Below are positions 18,343 to 25,778 of a DNA stretch of 64,000 nt, piece by piece; position 1 is the first letter of the stretch; each line of letters opens with the position of its first letter. Source of the stretch: G963667975 sp963677395 (GTDB lineage: Bacteria; Bacteroidota; Bacteroidia; Bacteroidales; G963667975). The DNA lies in NCBI GenBank assembly GCA_963677395.2, contig OY781965.2:3720001-3784000 (forward strand), given 5' to 3'. The position numbers and the translations under genes are program-made. Under the pieces are notes generated by a model that was not told the DNA's origin, ran no database searches, and saw only the letters and a list, made by a program, of their open reading frames with translations.

Positions 18343-18849
18343 TTAGAAAGGCCAGAATTGATTGTCGAACCAGATACTTTCTTTTAGCTCCTCATTTAGT
18401 TTATTTAGAAAATGATGATGATCTTTTTCCCAATCAGCAAGCATTTTGTACATCTCTTTTTCATTAGGATCTTTAGCTGCTTCCGCACGATCGCTATAAA
18501 CTTTCACAGCCCGGGTTTCAAAATCAATTGCAGCACTAATTGCAGCAGCTTCAAAACTTGCAGCAGAAATCTGCTCTTTAATTTCTTTTGTAAAAACCTC
18601 AAGTGCAATTCCTTCATTTACACCTGTTTCCGGAAGTTTATTTTGGGCAAAAGAGCTGTTTTTAGCATAATGTGCAAATTGTTTTGATAAAAACTTAATG
18701 TGTTCATCTTCCTCTTCTGCCATCATGGTAAAAACTTTCTTCACAGCAGGGCTGTCAGTTTTTTCAGCAATGTTTGAATAGAATGCTTTTCCTTTACGTT
18801 CCAGCAGAATAGCTTCTTTTAAAATATCGGTTGCAGTTTTTGAGTCCAT
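18343..18849 (-). CDS. Ferritin-like diiron protein (rubrerythrin-type, no rubredoxin domain)
   Basis: A 168-residue four-helix-bundle protein. Metal-ligand motifs of the rubrerythrin group are visible: Glu in ILLERKGKAFYSNIAE, EEEDEHIKFL, a third glutamate in AIDFETRAVKVY, and EKDHHHFLNKL. There is no C-terminal rubredoxin domain, so it would need another electron donor. Such proteins handle peroxide or iron in anaerobes; the precise role here is inference. The C-terminus IWFDNQFWPF is unusually aromatic. It is a single gene, divergent from the phosphotransferase-RapZ gene across a 125-nt spacer. Confidence 0.82.
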   Translation of the reverse strand: MDSKTATDILKEAILLERKGKAFYSNIAEKTDSPAVKKVFTMMAEEEDEHIKFLSKQFAHYAKNSSFAQNKLPETGVNEGIALEVFTKEIKEQISAASFEAAAISAAIDFETRAVKVYSDRAEAAKDPNEKEMYKMLADWEKDHHHFLNKLNEELKESIWFDNQFWPF

Positions 18850-18913
18850 AAAATATTGTGTTTAATTGTTTTCATAGGGTTAATACATTTGAAACAAGCC
18901 GAACAAAATTTTG

Positions 18914-18946
18914 TTTGAGTGATTCTGTGATAAATCATTATTTTTG
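18914..18946 (+). promoter_or_regulatory. Promoter TTTG-N21-TATTTTTG for the phosphotransferase-RapZ gene
   Basis: TTTG at 18914-18917 and TATTTTTG at 18939-18946 fit the Bacteroidota -33/-7 consensus with a 21-nt spacer. Transcription would begin near 18952, about 23 nt before the ATG at 18975. Confidence 0.65.
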
Positions 18947-18974
18947 TTAAAGATTTTCAACAGACCACATCTTT

Positions 18975-20411
18975 ATGCCAACATTAGCAATTCCTGAACA
19001 AAAGCTCATCAGCTTCTTTGAACAAACCTTCCATAAAAAACCCGAATCTATCCAATTGCTCCCTCTTTCAGGTTCTAACCGACGATATTTCAGAATGAAA
19101 TCCGGCAATTTTTATTGTTTGGCAGCTTATAATGAAGACCTACGTGAAAACAACGCATTCATCAAATTTACCGAGCATTTTTTATCGATGGGATTAGCTG
19201 TTCCCCAAATATATGCTCAATGTCCCGAAGATTTTTTATACTTAATTGAAGATCTGGGAGATACAACCCTATATCAACTCCTAACGGAAACACGCAAAGG
19301 AAAAGAGCTTTCGCCCAAAACGTTACGTGTATATGAAAAAGTAGCTGAACTACTTCCTGAATTCCAAATAAAAGGAGCTGAAAATCTTGATTTTACAGTT
19401 TGTTACCCACGGCAAAGTTTCGATCGGCAATCTATGATGTGGGATTTAAACTATTTTAAATACTATTTTCTGAAACTAGCTGGAATACAGTTTGATGAAC
19501 AACATCTTGAAGATGACTTTAAAACACTGTGCGACTTTTTACTTGAGGCACCCAGAGAATATTTCCTCTATCGCGACTTTCAGTCAAGAAATATAATGTT
19601 GATTGGCGATAATCCATATTTTATTGATTATCAAGGAGGCAGGAAAGGAGCTTTGCACTATGATATTGCATCGCTTTTGTACGACGCAAAAGCAGATTTA
19701 GCACCAGAAACTCGTGAATACTTACTTACGAAATATCTTGATTCGCTGGAAAAATTGATTCCGGTAAATCGTTCTCAATTTCATCAACATTTTACAGGAT
19801 TTGTACTGATCCGAATTCTTCAGGCATTTGGAGCATACGGATTCAGAGGATATTACGAACGTAAGGAACACTTTTTAAAAAGCATTCCGTACGCAGCTGA
19901 AAATCTGAAATATATTATCGAAACATATGGCTTACCCATTAAGCTACCCGCATTAGAAACAGCTATCAAACATATTATCAAACAGTTTGCAGTTCAGGAG
20001 TCTGCGGACGAAAAAAATATTTTAACCGTTCAGATCGCTTCTTTCTCTTATAAAAAAGGAATTCCCGAAGACAAATCGGGAAATGGAGGTGGTTTCGTTT
20101 TTGACTGCCGAGGACTACCCAACCCCGGAAGATATGATCAATACAAACAACTTACAGGCAAAGACGAAGCTGTTATTACGTTTTTGGAAAAAGAGCCAGA
20201 GGTAAATCTATTTATAAAACTCACTCAAAAAATGGTTGATGCATCTGTAGAAAGATATATTGAACGAGGATTTACGAGCCTAGTGATAAACTTCGGATGT
20301 ACCGGAGGCCAACATCGGTCAGTATATTGTGCAGAATCAATGTATAATCATCTAAGGTCCAAATACAAAATCAACACAACGCTCAAGCATCAAGAGTTTC
20401 CCAATATCTAA
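18975..20411 (+). CDS. Phosphotransferase (APH/AmgK-like) fused to RapZ C-terminal domain
   Basis: A 478-residue two-domain fusion. Residues about 1-330 are an aminoglycoside-phosphotransferase-fold kinase resembling AmgK amino-sugar kinases: GSNRRYFRM near residue 30, hinge YLIEDLGDTTLY, catalytic loop LYRDFQSRNIM (Asp201; Arg200 replaces the usual His), and metal-binding IDYQGGRKGALHYDIASLLYD (Asp218). Residues about 345-478 match the C-terminal domain of RapZ, with the sugar-phosphate-binding signature FGCTGGQHRSVY (about 439-450). RapZ-C in E. coli senses glucosamine-6-phosphate; the RapZ N-terminal ATPase is missing here. The fusion suggests kinase activity tied to amino-sugar sensing, which is inference. 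It has its own promoter. Confidence 0.82.
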   Translation: MPTLAIPEQKLISFFEQTFHKKPESIQLLPLSGSNRRYFRMKSGNFYCLAAYNEDLRENNAFIKFTEHFLSMGLAVPQIYAQCPEDFLYLIEDLGDTTLYQLLTETRKGKELSPKTLRVYEKVAELLPEFQIKGAENLDFTVCYPRQSFDRQSMMWDLNYFKYYFLKLAGIQFDEQHLEDDFKTLCDFLLEAPREYFLYRDFQSRNIMLIGDNPYFIDYQGGRKGALHYDIASLLYDAKADLAPETREYLLTKYLDSLEKLIPVNRSQFHQHFTGFVLIRILQAFGAYGFRGYYERKEHFLKSIPYAAENLKYIIETYGLPIKLPALETAIKHIIKQFAVQESADEKNILTVQIASFSYKKGIPEDKSGNGGGFVFDCRGLPNPGRYDQYKQLTGKDEAVITFLEKEPEVNLFIKLTQKMVDASVERYIERGFTSLVINFGCTGGQHRSVYCAESMYNHLRSKYKINTTLKHQEFPNI

Positions 20412-20497
20412 ATCCTAAAAAATCACCGATTATTCAAAAAAATCGCTGACATTCAAAAAATAAATCGGCTGGAAGTCTGTTTATTATTAAAAATTGA

Positions 20498-20505
20498 TAT
20501 ATTTG
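20498..20505 (+). promoter_or_regulatory. -7 box TATATTTG that decides the start of the next gene
   Basis: A perfect TAnnTTTG match followed by C lies 24 nt before the ATG at 20530. A longer reading frame opens with TTG at 20494, inside this box, and would precede the expected transcript start, so the ATG is preferred. Confidence 0.55.
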
Positions 20506-20529
20506 CAACATACAAAATTTCAAGATCCT

Positions 20530-21153
20530 ATGAAGTATAAAATTGTTATTCAGGTTATTTTGGGAATAGTAGCGATTAGTCTATCTTACTGGATTTATGA
20601 AGGCATCATGAAACCAGAACGTTTTAAAACGGAAGTCTCAAAACGCAATGATGCAATTATTGAAAAACTGAAAGATATCCGCACCATTCAGGTTGCATAC
20701 AAAGGTGTTTATGCAAGATATTGCTCAAGTTTTGACACTCTTGCTATTTTTCTTGAGAAGGGCAAACTTCCGTTAATTAAAAAAGAAGGTAACGTACCTG
20801 ATACTTTAACAGAAGCTCAGGCACTTAAAATGGGACTCGTAAAACGCGACACTGTTTACGTAAGTGCTTATGAATCACTATTTGGAAGCCAAGGAAAGAA
20901 AATTGATATTCAAAAACTCAGGTATATTCCTTTCAGCCAAAATAAAGAATTTGAAATAAAGGCAAGCTCTGTAAACAAAGGAAATATACAAGTTCCTGTA
21001 TTTGAAGTACTGGCCCCATACGATTCATATATCAATGATATGGATGAACAGTTGGTTCGTAACCTCAATGTAAAAGCAAAAGATATGGATCGTTATCCTG
21101 GCATAAAACTGGGATCACTTAACGAACCATCTACAGACGGCAACTGGGAATAA
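20530..21153 (+). CDS. Single-pass membrane protein of unknown function
   Basis: A 207-residue protein that I do not recognise beyond being a Bacteroidota-type conserved hypothetical. Start at 20530 is set by the promoter box just upstream. Residues about 4-25 form one hydrophobic helix (VIQVILGIVAISLSYWIYEG), followed by a charged helix (KTEVSKRNDAIIEKLKDI) and then RTIQVAYKGVYARYCSSFDTLAIFL, which has the feel of a pilin-like or type II secretion minor component with a globular domain behind an N-terminal anchor. The C-terminus is hydrophilic. It lies 18 nt ahead of the DUF3822 gene, so they are probably co-transcribed. Confidence 0.75.
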   Translation: MKYKIVIQVILGIVAISLSYWIYEGIMKPERFKTEVSKRNDAIIEKLKDIRTIQVAYKGVYARYCSSFDTLAIFLEKGKLPLIKKEGNVPDTLTEAQALKMGLVKRDTVYVSAYESLFGSQGKKIDIQKLRYIPFSQNKEFEIKASSVNKGNIQVPVFEVLAPYDSYINDMDEQLVRNLNVKAKDMDRYPGIKLGSLNEPSTDGNWE

Positions 21154-21171
21154 ACCTAAAATAATCTGCTT

Positions 21172-22026
21172 ATGCTGGTAAAACAGTTGATTGCCACAGA
21201 CAGCGATTTTGAGAAATATCTACCCGCACAATTAAGATTATCCATCCAATGCTCAACGGATGGATTTTCTTTTATTTTATTCTCATCGCTTGAAAATAAA
21301 ATCATCGAAATTGCTGATTTTGGACATGATACTGACGGATGGGAAAATGCATTTTCCCGCATCAGATCTGATCATTCCTATCTCTTCAACGGGAATTATC
21401 AATCAATCAAAATTCTGGTAGAACCATCCTCCTTTTTGCTGATTCCTGACCAATTTTACAAACAGGAAAATGAAACAAAACTCTTTGAAACAAGCTATCC
21501 TGTAAATAAAAAACAGAAGCTACTGGTAGATAATCTACCCAAACTTAGTTCAAAGTTGATTTATGAAATTGATCAACGATTATCGATGTGGCTTGATCAG
21601 CAATTCCCGAAGGCAATTATTACTTCACATCTTACCCACTGGATACGCTTAATCCACGCCGTGAACGCTTTAAACACGTTTCCTTACAAAGTATTCATCA
21701 ATATAAGAGATGGTTATTTTGATTTGGCAATTTTAGTAGAAGAAAGAATTGAACTAATCAATACTTTCCAGTTTAAAACAGCAGAAGATGCAGTATATCA
21801 TCTTTTAAACACAACCCGAAGTTTGGACAGAGACCCCAGCGTATTCAATCTTATTATCTCCGGAAAAATTGAGCAGGATTCATTGCTATACAATCTATTG
21901 TATAAATATGTAAAAAACGTTGGTTTTGCACCAATGTTAAATCGTTTCGATAAACCGGAAACATTAAAAACAACTTCACCTCATCTTTATTATACGTTAA
22001 TACACTCCGAAATATGCGAATCATAA
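21172..22026 (+). CDS. DUF3822 family protein
   Basis: A 284-residue cytoplasmic protein of the Bacteroidota-specific DUF3822 family, commonly found directly before rsmD, as here. The pattern of SIQCSTDGFSFILFS, SIKILVEPSSFLLIP, FINIRDGYFDLAILVEERIELINTFQF and a final LIISGKIEQDSLLYNLL suggests an actin/ASKHA-like fold such as PilM, but no function is established. It overlaps rsmD by 13 nt, so translation is coupled. The family call rests on residue pattern and position. Confidence 0.75.
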   Translation: MLVKQLIATDSDFEKYLPAQLRLSIQCSTDGFSFILFSSLENKIIEIADFGHDTDGWENAFSRIRSDHSYLFNGNYQSIKILVEPSSFLLIPDQFYKQENETKLFETSYPVNKKQKLLVDNLPKLSSKLIYEIDQRLSMWLDQQFPKAIITSHLTHWIRLIHAVNALNTFPYKVFINIRDGYFDLAILVEERIELINTFQFKTAEDAVYHLLNTTRSLDRDPSVFNLIISGKIEQDSLLYNLLYKYVKNVGFAPMLNRFDKPETLKTTSPHLYYTLIHSEICES

Positions 22027-22592
22027 GCGGATATTTAAAAGGGCGAAGACTTCCAACAACCGAACTTCCGGCACGTCCAACAACTGATATGGCAAAGGAA
22101 GCATTGTTTGATATTTTAAAAAATCTGGTTGACTATGACGAAACAAAAGCACTTGATCTCTTTGCCGGCACTGGCAACATCAGCTATGAAATGATTTCGA
22201 GAGGATGTAAACATGTACTTGCCGTTGAGAAAAACCCCAAATGCGCTGAATACATTCGCGAAGTTGGCAAATATCTGAAAATTGACAATCTGATGGTTTT
22301 AAAAACCGATGTATTCCAATTTTTGAAGACTGCAAAAAATGATTTCGATCTGATTTTTGCCGATCCGCCGTATGATTTACCGGAATTAGCTTCACTTCCA
22401 TCAAAAATTTTTGAAGCGGGAATTCTGAAAGCAGGAGGTTGGTTTATTTTGGAACACCCTCAGCAATACGATTTCTCTGAATTACCTTTTTTCCATCGTC
22501 ATCGTAATTATGGAAAGGTAAACTTTACTTTTTTCCACATAGAAGATCTTGAAAATGAATCAACTGATCAAAAGTTGGATAACGAAGCTTGA
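22014..22592 (+). CDS. rsmD: 16S rRNA (guanine(966)-N2)-methyltransferase
   Basis: RsmD methylates G966 of 16S rRNA using S-adenosylmethionine. The 192-residue protein starts MRIISGYLKGRRL, the typical N-terminus, followed by RPTTDMAKEALFDIL, the SAM-binding motif ALDLFAGTGNISYE, and the catalytic FADPPYDLP (an N/DPPY motif of N-methyltransferases). It overlaps the DUF3822 gene at its start (13 nt) and the cupin gene at its end (38 nt). The tight overlaps imply one operon from the membrane protein to the cupin. Firm. Confidence 0.93.
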   Translation: MRIISGYLKGRRLPTTELPARPTTDMAKEALFDILKNLVDYDETKALDLFAGTGNISYEMISRGCKHVLAVEKNPKCAEYIREVGKYLKIDNLMVLKTDVFQFLKTAKNDFDLIFADPPYDLPELASLPSKIFEAGILKAGGWFILEHPQQYDFSELPFFHRHRNYGKVNFTFFHIEDLENESTDQKLDNEA

Positions 22593-23058
22593 ACTACAAT
22601 CGCATCCCGAAGGAGGCTATTTTAAAGAAACATATCGTTCGGATGAAATTGCAATTGAAGATGCTGCCAAACTTGGCTTTAAAGGGAATCGTAATTTTTG
22701 TACTGCTATTTACTATCTTCTAGAGGGTACTGATTTTTCGGCATTTCACCGTATAAAATCGGATGAAATATGGCATTTTTACACTGGTTCACCGCTTGTA
22801 ATTTATATGATTGACAGGGCAGGGAATTATAGCGAAATCACCTTGGGAAATAGACCTCAATCTGATGAATATCCTCAATTTACAGTTCCAAAAAATGTAT
22901 GGTTTGCTGCAAAACCTGTTGAAAAATCTTCATTTTCATTGGTTGGATGTACCGTTTCTCCCGGGTTTAACTTTGCCGATTTTGAGTTGGCTCAAAAAGC
23001 AAATTTAACAAATCAATACCCTGATTTGGAAGAGATTATTCTAAGATTCTGCCGATAA
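22555..23058 (+). CDS. Cupin-5 (DUF985) family protein
   Basis: A 167-residue single cupin domain. Start taken at the ATG 22555 (MNQLIKSW); a TTG two codons upstream is less likely. Characteristic segments are LQSHPEGGYFKETYRS, TAIYYLLEGTDFSAFHRIKSDEIWHFYTGSPL, and SLVGCTVSPGFNFADFELA, as in DUF985 proteins. Metal ligands are probably the His residues of FHRIKSDEIWHFY. Substrate unknown; relatives are annotated as sugar or isomerase-like without proof. The 38-nt overlap with rsmD ties it to that operon. Confidence 0.85.
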   Translation: MNQLIKSWITKLELQSHPEGGYFKETYRSDEIAIEDAAKLGFKGNRNFCTAIYYLLEGTDFSAFHRIKSDEIWHFYTGSPLVIYMIDRAGNYSEITLGNRPQSDEYPQFTVPKNVWFAAKPVEKSSFSLVGCTVSPGFNFADFELAQKANLTNQYPDLEEIILRFCR

Positions 23059-23066
23059 AAAAATGA

Positions 23067-23723
23067 TTATTTGATACTGTCCAAAACTGGATTTCCCTCT
23101 TTAAAATATCGTACGCTTACCGGATTTCCTTTCCCATCAAAAAAAGTCTCTTTTCCATTCTTGAGATTTTTATCATATTCTGCTGTTCTTATAAGCTTCC
23201 CCAAATAATCATAGTTTTTCTGAAGACCCTTTCCTTTCACAAAATCGCCTTCACCGATAACAACACCCTCCTCATCAAAATATGTCCATTTCCCTTCAAA
23301 TAACCCTTTTTTATAAATCCCTTTAATTCTGATTTCTCCAGAAGGATAATAATGAAGCGAAACACCTTCTAAAGTATCGTTTACATAATTGTCAGCACTC
23401 ATGAGATAACCTTCCTTATTCCAACGCTTTGATTTGCCATTCCGAAGATTGTTTGAATACATTTCCTCGCTTTCCCGATTGCCATTCGGATACCATCTGC
23501 GATTAATCCCAATTAAGTTTCCATTGTCATATTCCGACACCATCATCTCTTTTCCGTTAGGATGATACCAAACAGCTCTTCCATGTAAGGAGCTTCCTTT
23601 GTATGTTAACTCTGACCTAACTTCTCCATTTTCATAATAATCAATCTTAGTTTTAGAGCATGATGTTAAAATTAACAATACTATTACAGATAATACAATT
23701 AGAATGTTATTATTACGTTTCAT
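23067..23723 (-). CDS. YwqK/MORN-repeat lipoprotein
   Basis: A 218-residue predicted lipoprotein, signal ending ILTSC at about Cys22. The mature part is a chain of about seven MORN_2-type repeats with the theme YxNGxxxxExxYxxGxxxGxxxxYYxxG (for example YYENGEVRSELTYKGS, WYHPNGKEMMVSEYDNG, YYPSGEIRIKGIYKKG). Databases often name this family an YwqK antitoxin, but no toxin gene is adjacent and the lipoprotein signal argues for an envelope role. Start set at the ATG 23723 rather than the TTG two codons upstream. It converges with the cupin gene, with only 8 nt between stops. Confidence 0.75.
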   Translation of the reverse strand: MKRNNNILIVLSVIVLLILTSCSKTKIDYYENGEVRSELTYKGSSLHGRAVWYHPNGKEMMVSEYDNGNLIGINRRWYPNGNRESEEMYSNNLRNGKSKRWNKEGYLMSADNYVNDTLEGVSLHYYPSGEIRIKGIYKKGLFEGKWTYFDEEGVVIGEGDFVKGKGLQKNYDYLGKLIRTAEYDKNLKNGKETFFDGKGNPVSVRYFKEGNPVLDSIK

Positions 23724-23840
23724 AATCAAATTATTATGAGTGATTGAAAAAAATCATTACACAGTGTGTAACTTTCAAAGTAGTTTGTGCGTCCTATTTC
23801 TGAAAGCGCAAACAAAGGTAAGACGAAAAATGCAGGTAAG

Positions 23841-24212
23841 ATGAAAGCAATTGTATATGCGTTAATTTTTAGTGGATTCTCAGGATTAAAATCATGTTCA
23901 GATGGTGTTTTACTTCCTCCTACGAATGAAAAAGCTATCCGGGTTGAGGCAATTCACTATGAAATACCCTTACAGAATTCAAATAATTATACTTGCTCAT
24001 TGCCAAAAAGTAGCATTCATGTAAACCAGAGCAACACTGAAGTAACGATGCTTTTAACTCCGGAAAAAGAAACAGAAGACCTTGCTGATCTTGCTCCTGT
24101 AATGGTATTACCTGAGGACAAAGAGGTAGAGGAAGAAAAGGGATTTCCTGAACTACCTAAACTTTCCATTGTACATCAGGAGTTAAGTTTTGTTTTGAAC
24201 CGACAAATATAG
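23841..24212 (+). CDS. Small hypothetical lipoprotein-like protein
   Basis: A 123-residue protein that I do not recognise. Starting at the ATG 23841 gives a short signal-like N-terminus (MKAIVYALIFSGFSGLKSC) with a possible lipobox Cys19. The mature part is hydrophilic, with an acidic stretch (KEVEEEKGFPELPK) near its end and no visible domain. A GTG in frame at 23787 would add 18 polar residues and spoil the signal. It diverges from the YwqK-like lipoprotein over about 120 nt and is followed by a terminator hairpin. It could be non-functional, though the frame is clean. Confidence 0.5.
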   Translation: MKAIVYALIFSGFSGLKSCSDGVLLPPTNEKAIRVEAIHYEIPLQNSNNYTCSLPKSSIHVNQSNTEVTMLLTPEKETEDLADLAPVMVLPEDKEVEEEKGFPELPKLSIVHQELSFVLNRQI

Positions 24213-24247
24213 TTTTACATTATATATTTTTCTCATCATTCTCTCTC

Positions 24248-24280
24248 AAAGGCTGTCTGTAACGGACAGTCTTTACTTTT
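24248..24280 (+). terminator. Terminator after the small lipoprotein gene
   Basis: A stem of about 12 bp with a 3-nt loop (left arm 24248-24259, right arm 24263-24274, one or two G-T pairs) is followed by a short T-rich tract. It lies 36 nt after the stop of the plus-strand gene. Confidence 0.6.
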
Positions 24281-24284
24281 GGAG

Positions 24285-24323
24285 ATCAATAAGGCAGAAG
24301 ATTTTCTTTTCTGCCTTATTGAT
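24285..24323. terminator. Long perfect hairpin at the end of pgk
   Basis: A perfect 15-bp inverted repeat (24285-24299 with 24309-24323, loop of 9) lies 17 nt past the pgk stop on the minus strand. It lacks a strong U-run on that side, so it may work as an mRNA-stabilising stem or with its loop as a weak bidirectional terminator. Confidence 0.55.
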
Positions 24324-24339
24324 TATATTGAATATAGCT

Positions 24340-25542
24340 TTATTCAAGAATTGCTCTAACACCCGGCAATTCACGACCTTCGAGGTATTCAAGCATTGCA
24401 CCACCACCCGTAGATACATAACTTACCTGATCGGCAAGATTGTACTGATTAATGGCTGCAACAGAATCGCCACCACCAATTGCAGAGAATGCACCACTAA
24501 TGGTTGAACTTGCAACTGCAATAGCCATTGACTTGGTTCCTTGTTTGAATGATTCCATTTCAAATACACCCATTGGACCATTCCAGAGTACTGTTTGTGA
24601 TTTATTAATAAGTTCAGCAAAGCGACGACAACTTTTTGGACCAATATCTAAACCCATCCATTTATCCGGGATTTCATCTGCATTACAAAGTTGAGTATTC
24701 GCTTCATCAGAGAACTGATCGGCACAGATAGCATCCGTTGGCAAGTATAGATTTACCCCTTTGAGCATCATTTCCTGAACCATTTCTCTGGCCATATCAA
24801 TTTTATCATTTTCGATTAATGAATCACCTACATTTCCACCTAAAGCTTTAATAAATGTGAAGGCCATACCTCCTCCAATAATCATATTATCAACCTTTGG
24901 GAGAAGGTTTTTGATAATATCTATTTTTGAAGAAACCTTTGCGCCACCAATAATTGCTGTAAATGGAGGTTGTGCTTCATTTAAAAGCTTGTTTAGATTA
25001 CGAATTTCATTTTCGAGAAGTAATCCAAAATATTTTGCATTTGGAAAAAACTTAGCAATGGTAGCTGTGGAAGCATGTTCACGATGAGCTGTACCAAAGG
25101 CATCGTTAATATAGGCATCACCCATGGACGCCAATCTTTTTGCAAACTCCTCATCACCAGCTATTTCTTCTGGATAGAAACGCAGGTTTTCCATGAGCAT
25201 TACATCACCAGGTTTTAGTTCTTTGGCCACATCGAGAGTCCTCTGACCAAAGAGTTCCCGGGTAAAAATGATATTCCGATTGAGTAATTTTGAAAGATAG
25301 GGTGCTATTGGGGTAAGCGAATAATCCATTTCGAAACCACCTGTCGGACGCCCTAAGTGCGACATCAATATTACTGAACCTCCATCATGCAATACTTTGT
25401 TGATAGTTGGAAGAGATTCGCGAATACGCGTATCGTCAGTAATCTGACGATTGTGATTCAAAGGAACGTTAAAATCGACACGAATCAACACCTTCTTTCC
25501 TTTGAAATTCACATTGCTAATTTGCTTTGAACTGAAATTCAT
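24340..25542 (-). CDS. pgk: Phosphoglycerate kinase
   Basis: Glycolytic kinase converting 1,3-bisphosphoglycerate and ADP to 3-phosphoglycerate and ATP. The 400-residue protein carries RVDFNVPLN near residue 20, SHLGRPTGG, YINDAFGTAHREHAS, IIGGAKVSSKIDII, NGPMGVFEMESFKQGT and the C-terminal nucleotide loop IGGGDSVAAINQY and STGGGAMLEYLEG. Start at 25542 (MNFSSKQI) is preferred; an ATG four codons upstream at 25554 is possible. A TAGCTTTG -7 box lies about 95 nt upstream. A monocistronic gene with a hairpin behind it. Confidence 0.96.
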   Translation of the reverse strand: MNFSSKQISNVNFKGKKVLIRVDFNVPLNHNRQITDDTRIRESLPTINKVLHDGGSVILMSHLGRPTGGFEMDYSLTPIAPYLSKLLNRNIIFTRELFGQRTLDVAKELKPGDVMLMENLRFYPEEIAGDEEFAKRLASMGDAYINDAFGTAHREHASTATIAKFFPNAKYFGLLLENEIRNLNKLLNEAQPPFTAIIGGAKVSSKIDIIKNLLPKVDNMIIGGGMAFTFIKALGGNVGDSLIENDKIDMAREMVQEMMLKGVNLYLPTDAICADQFSDEANTQLCNADEIPDKWMGLDIGPKSCRRFAELINKSQTVLWNGPMGVFEMESFKQGTKSMAIAVASSTISGAFSAIGGGDSVAAINQYNLADQVSYVSTGGGAMLEYLEGRELPGVRAILE

Positions 25543-25637
25543 AATATTAAGCATTTAATGATTCCTGATTATAAAGGTATGTAAAAAAGCAATACGAACA
25601 GACGTTCCGGGTTAAACTTTAGTAAACTCTTTAAATA

Positions 25638-25645
25638 CAAAGCTA
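25638..25645 (-). promoter_or_regulatory. -7 box TAGCTTTG for pgk
   Basis: A perfect TAnnTTTG on the minus strand, giving a 5' leader of about 90 nt before pgk. No clear -33 element was seen at the expected distance. Confidence 0.4.
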
Positions 25646-25749
25646 AACTTCAACATGTTGCACCCTACGTGAATCTATGATTCAAAACAGATTATACCTT
25701 GTATTCTTTTGTTATAGATATAAACAGCATTTCATCCGGATACAAATTG

Positions 25750-25757
25750 TAATTTTG
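25750..25757 (+). promoter_or_regulatory. -7 box TAATTTTG for the methionine aminotransferase gene
   Basis: A perfect TAnnTTTG followed by C, 21 nt before the ATG at 25779. No clear -33 element was seen. Confidence 0.5.
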
Positions 25758-25778
25758 CAATTATTCAAAAAGTAATCC

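Noticed and set aside
18343..18358. Weak inverted repeat CTGGC/GCCAG near the end of the ferritin-like gene
   Set aside because: Only about 5 bp and no U-run, so not reported as a terminator.
23067..23723. Toxin-antitoxin system
   Set aside because: No toxin gene adjacent; MORN-type repeats and a lipobox indicate an envelope protein.
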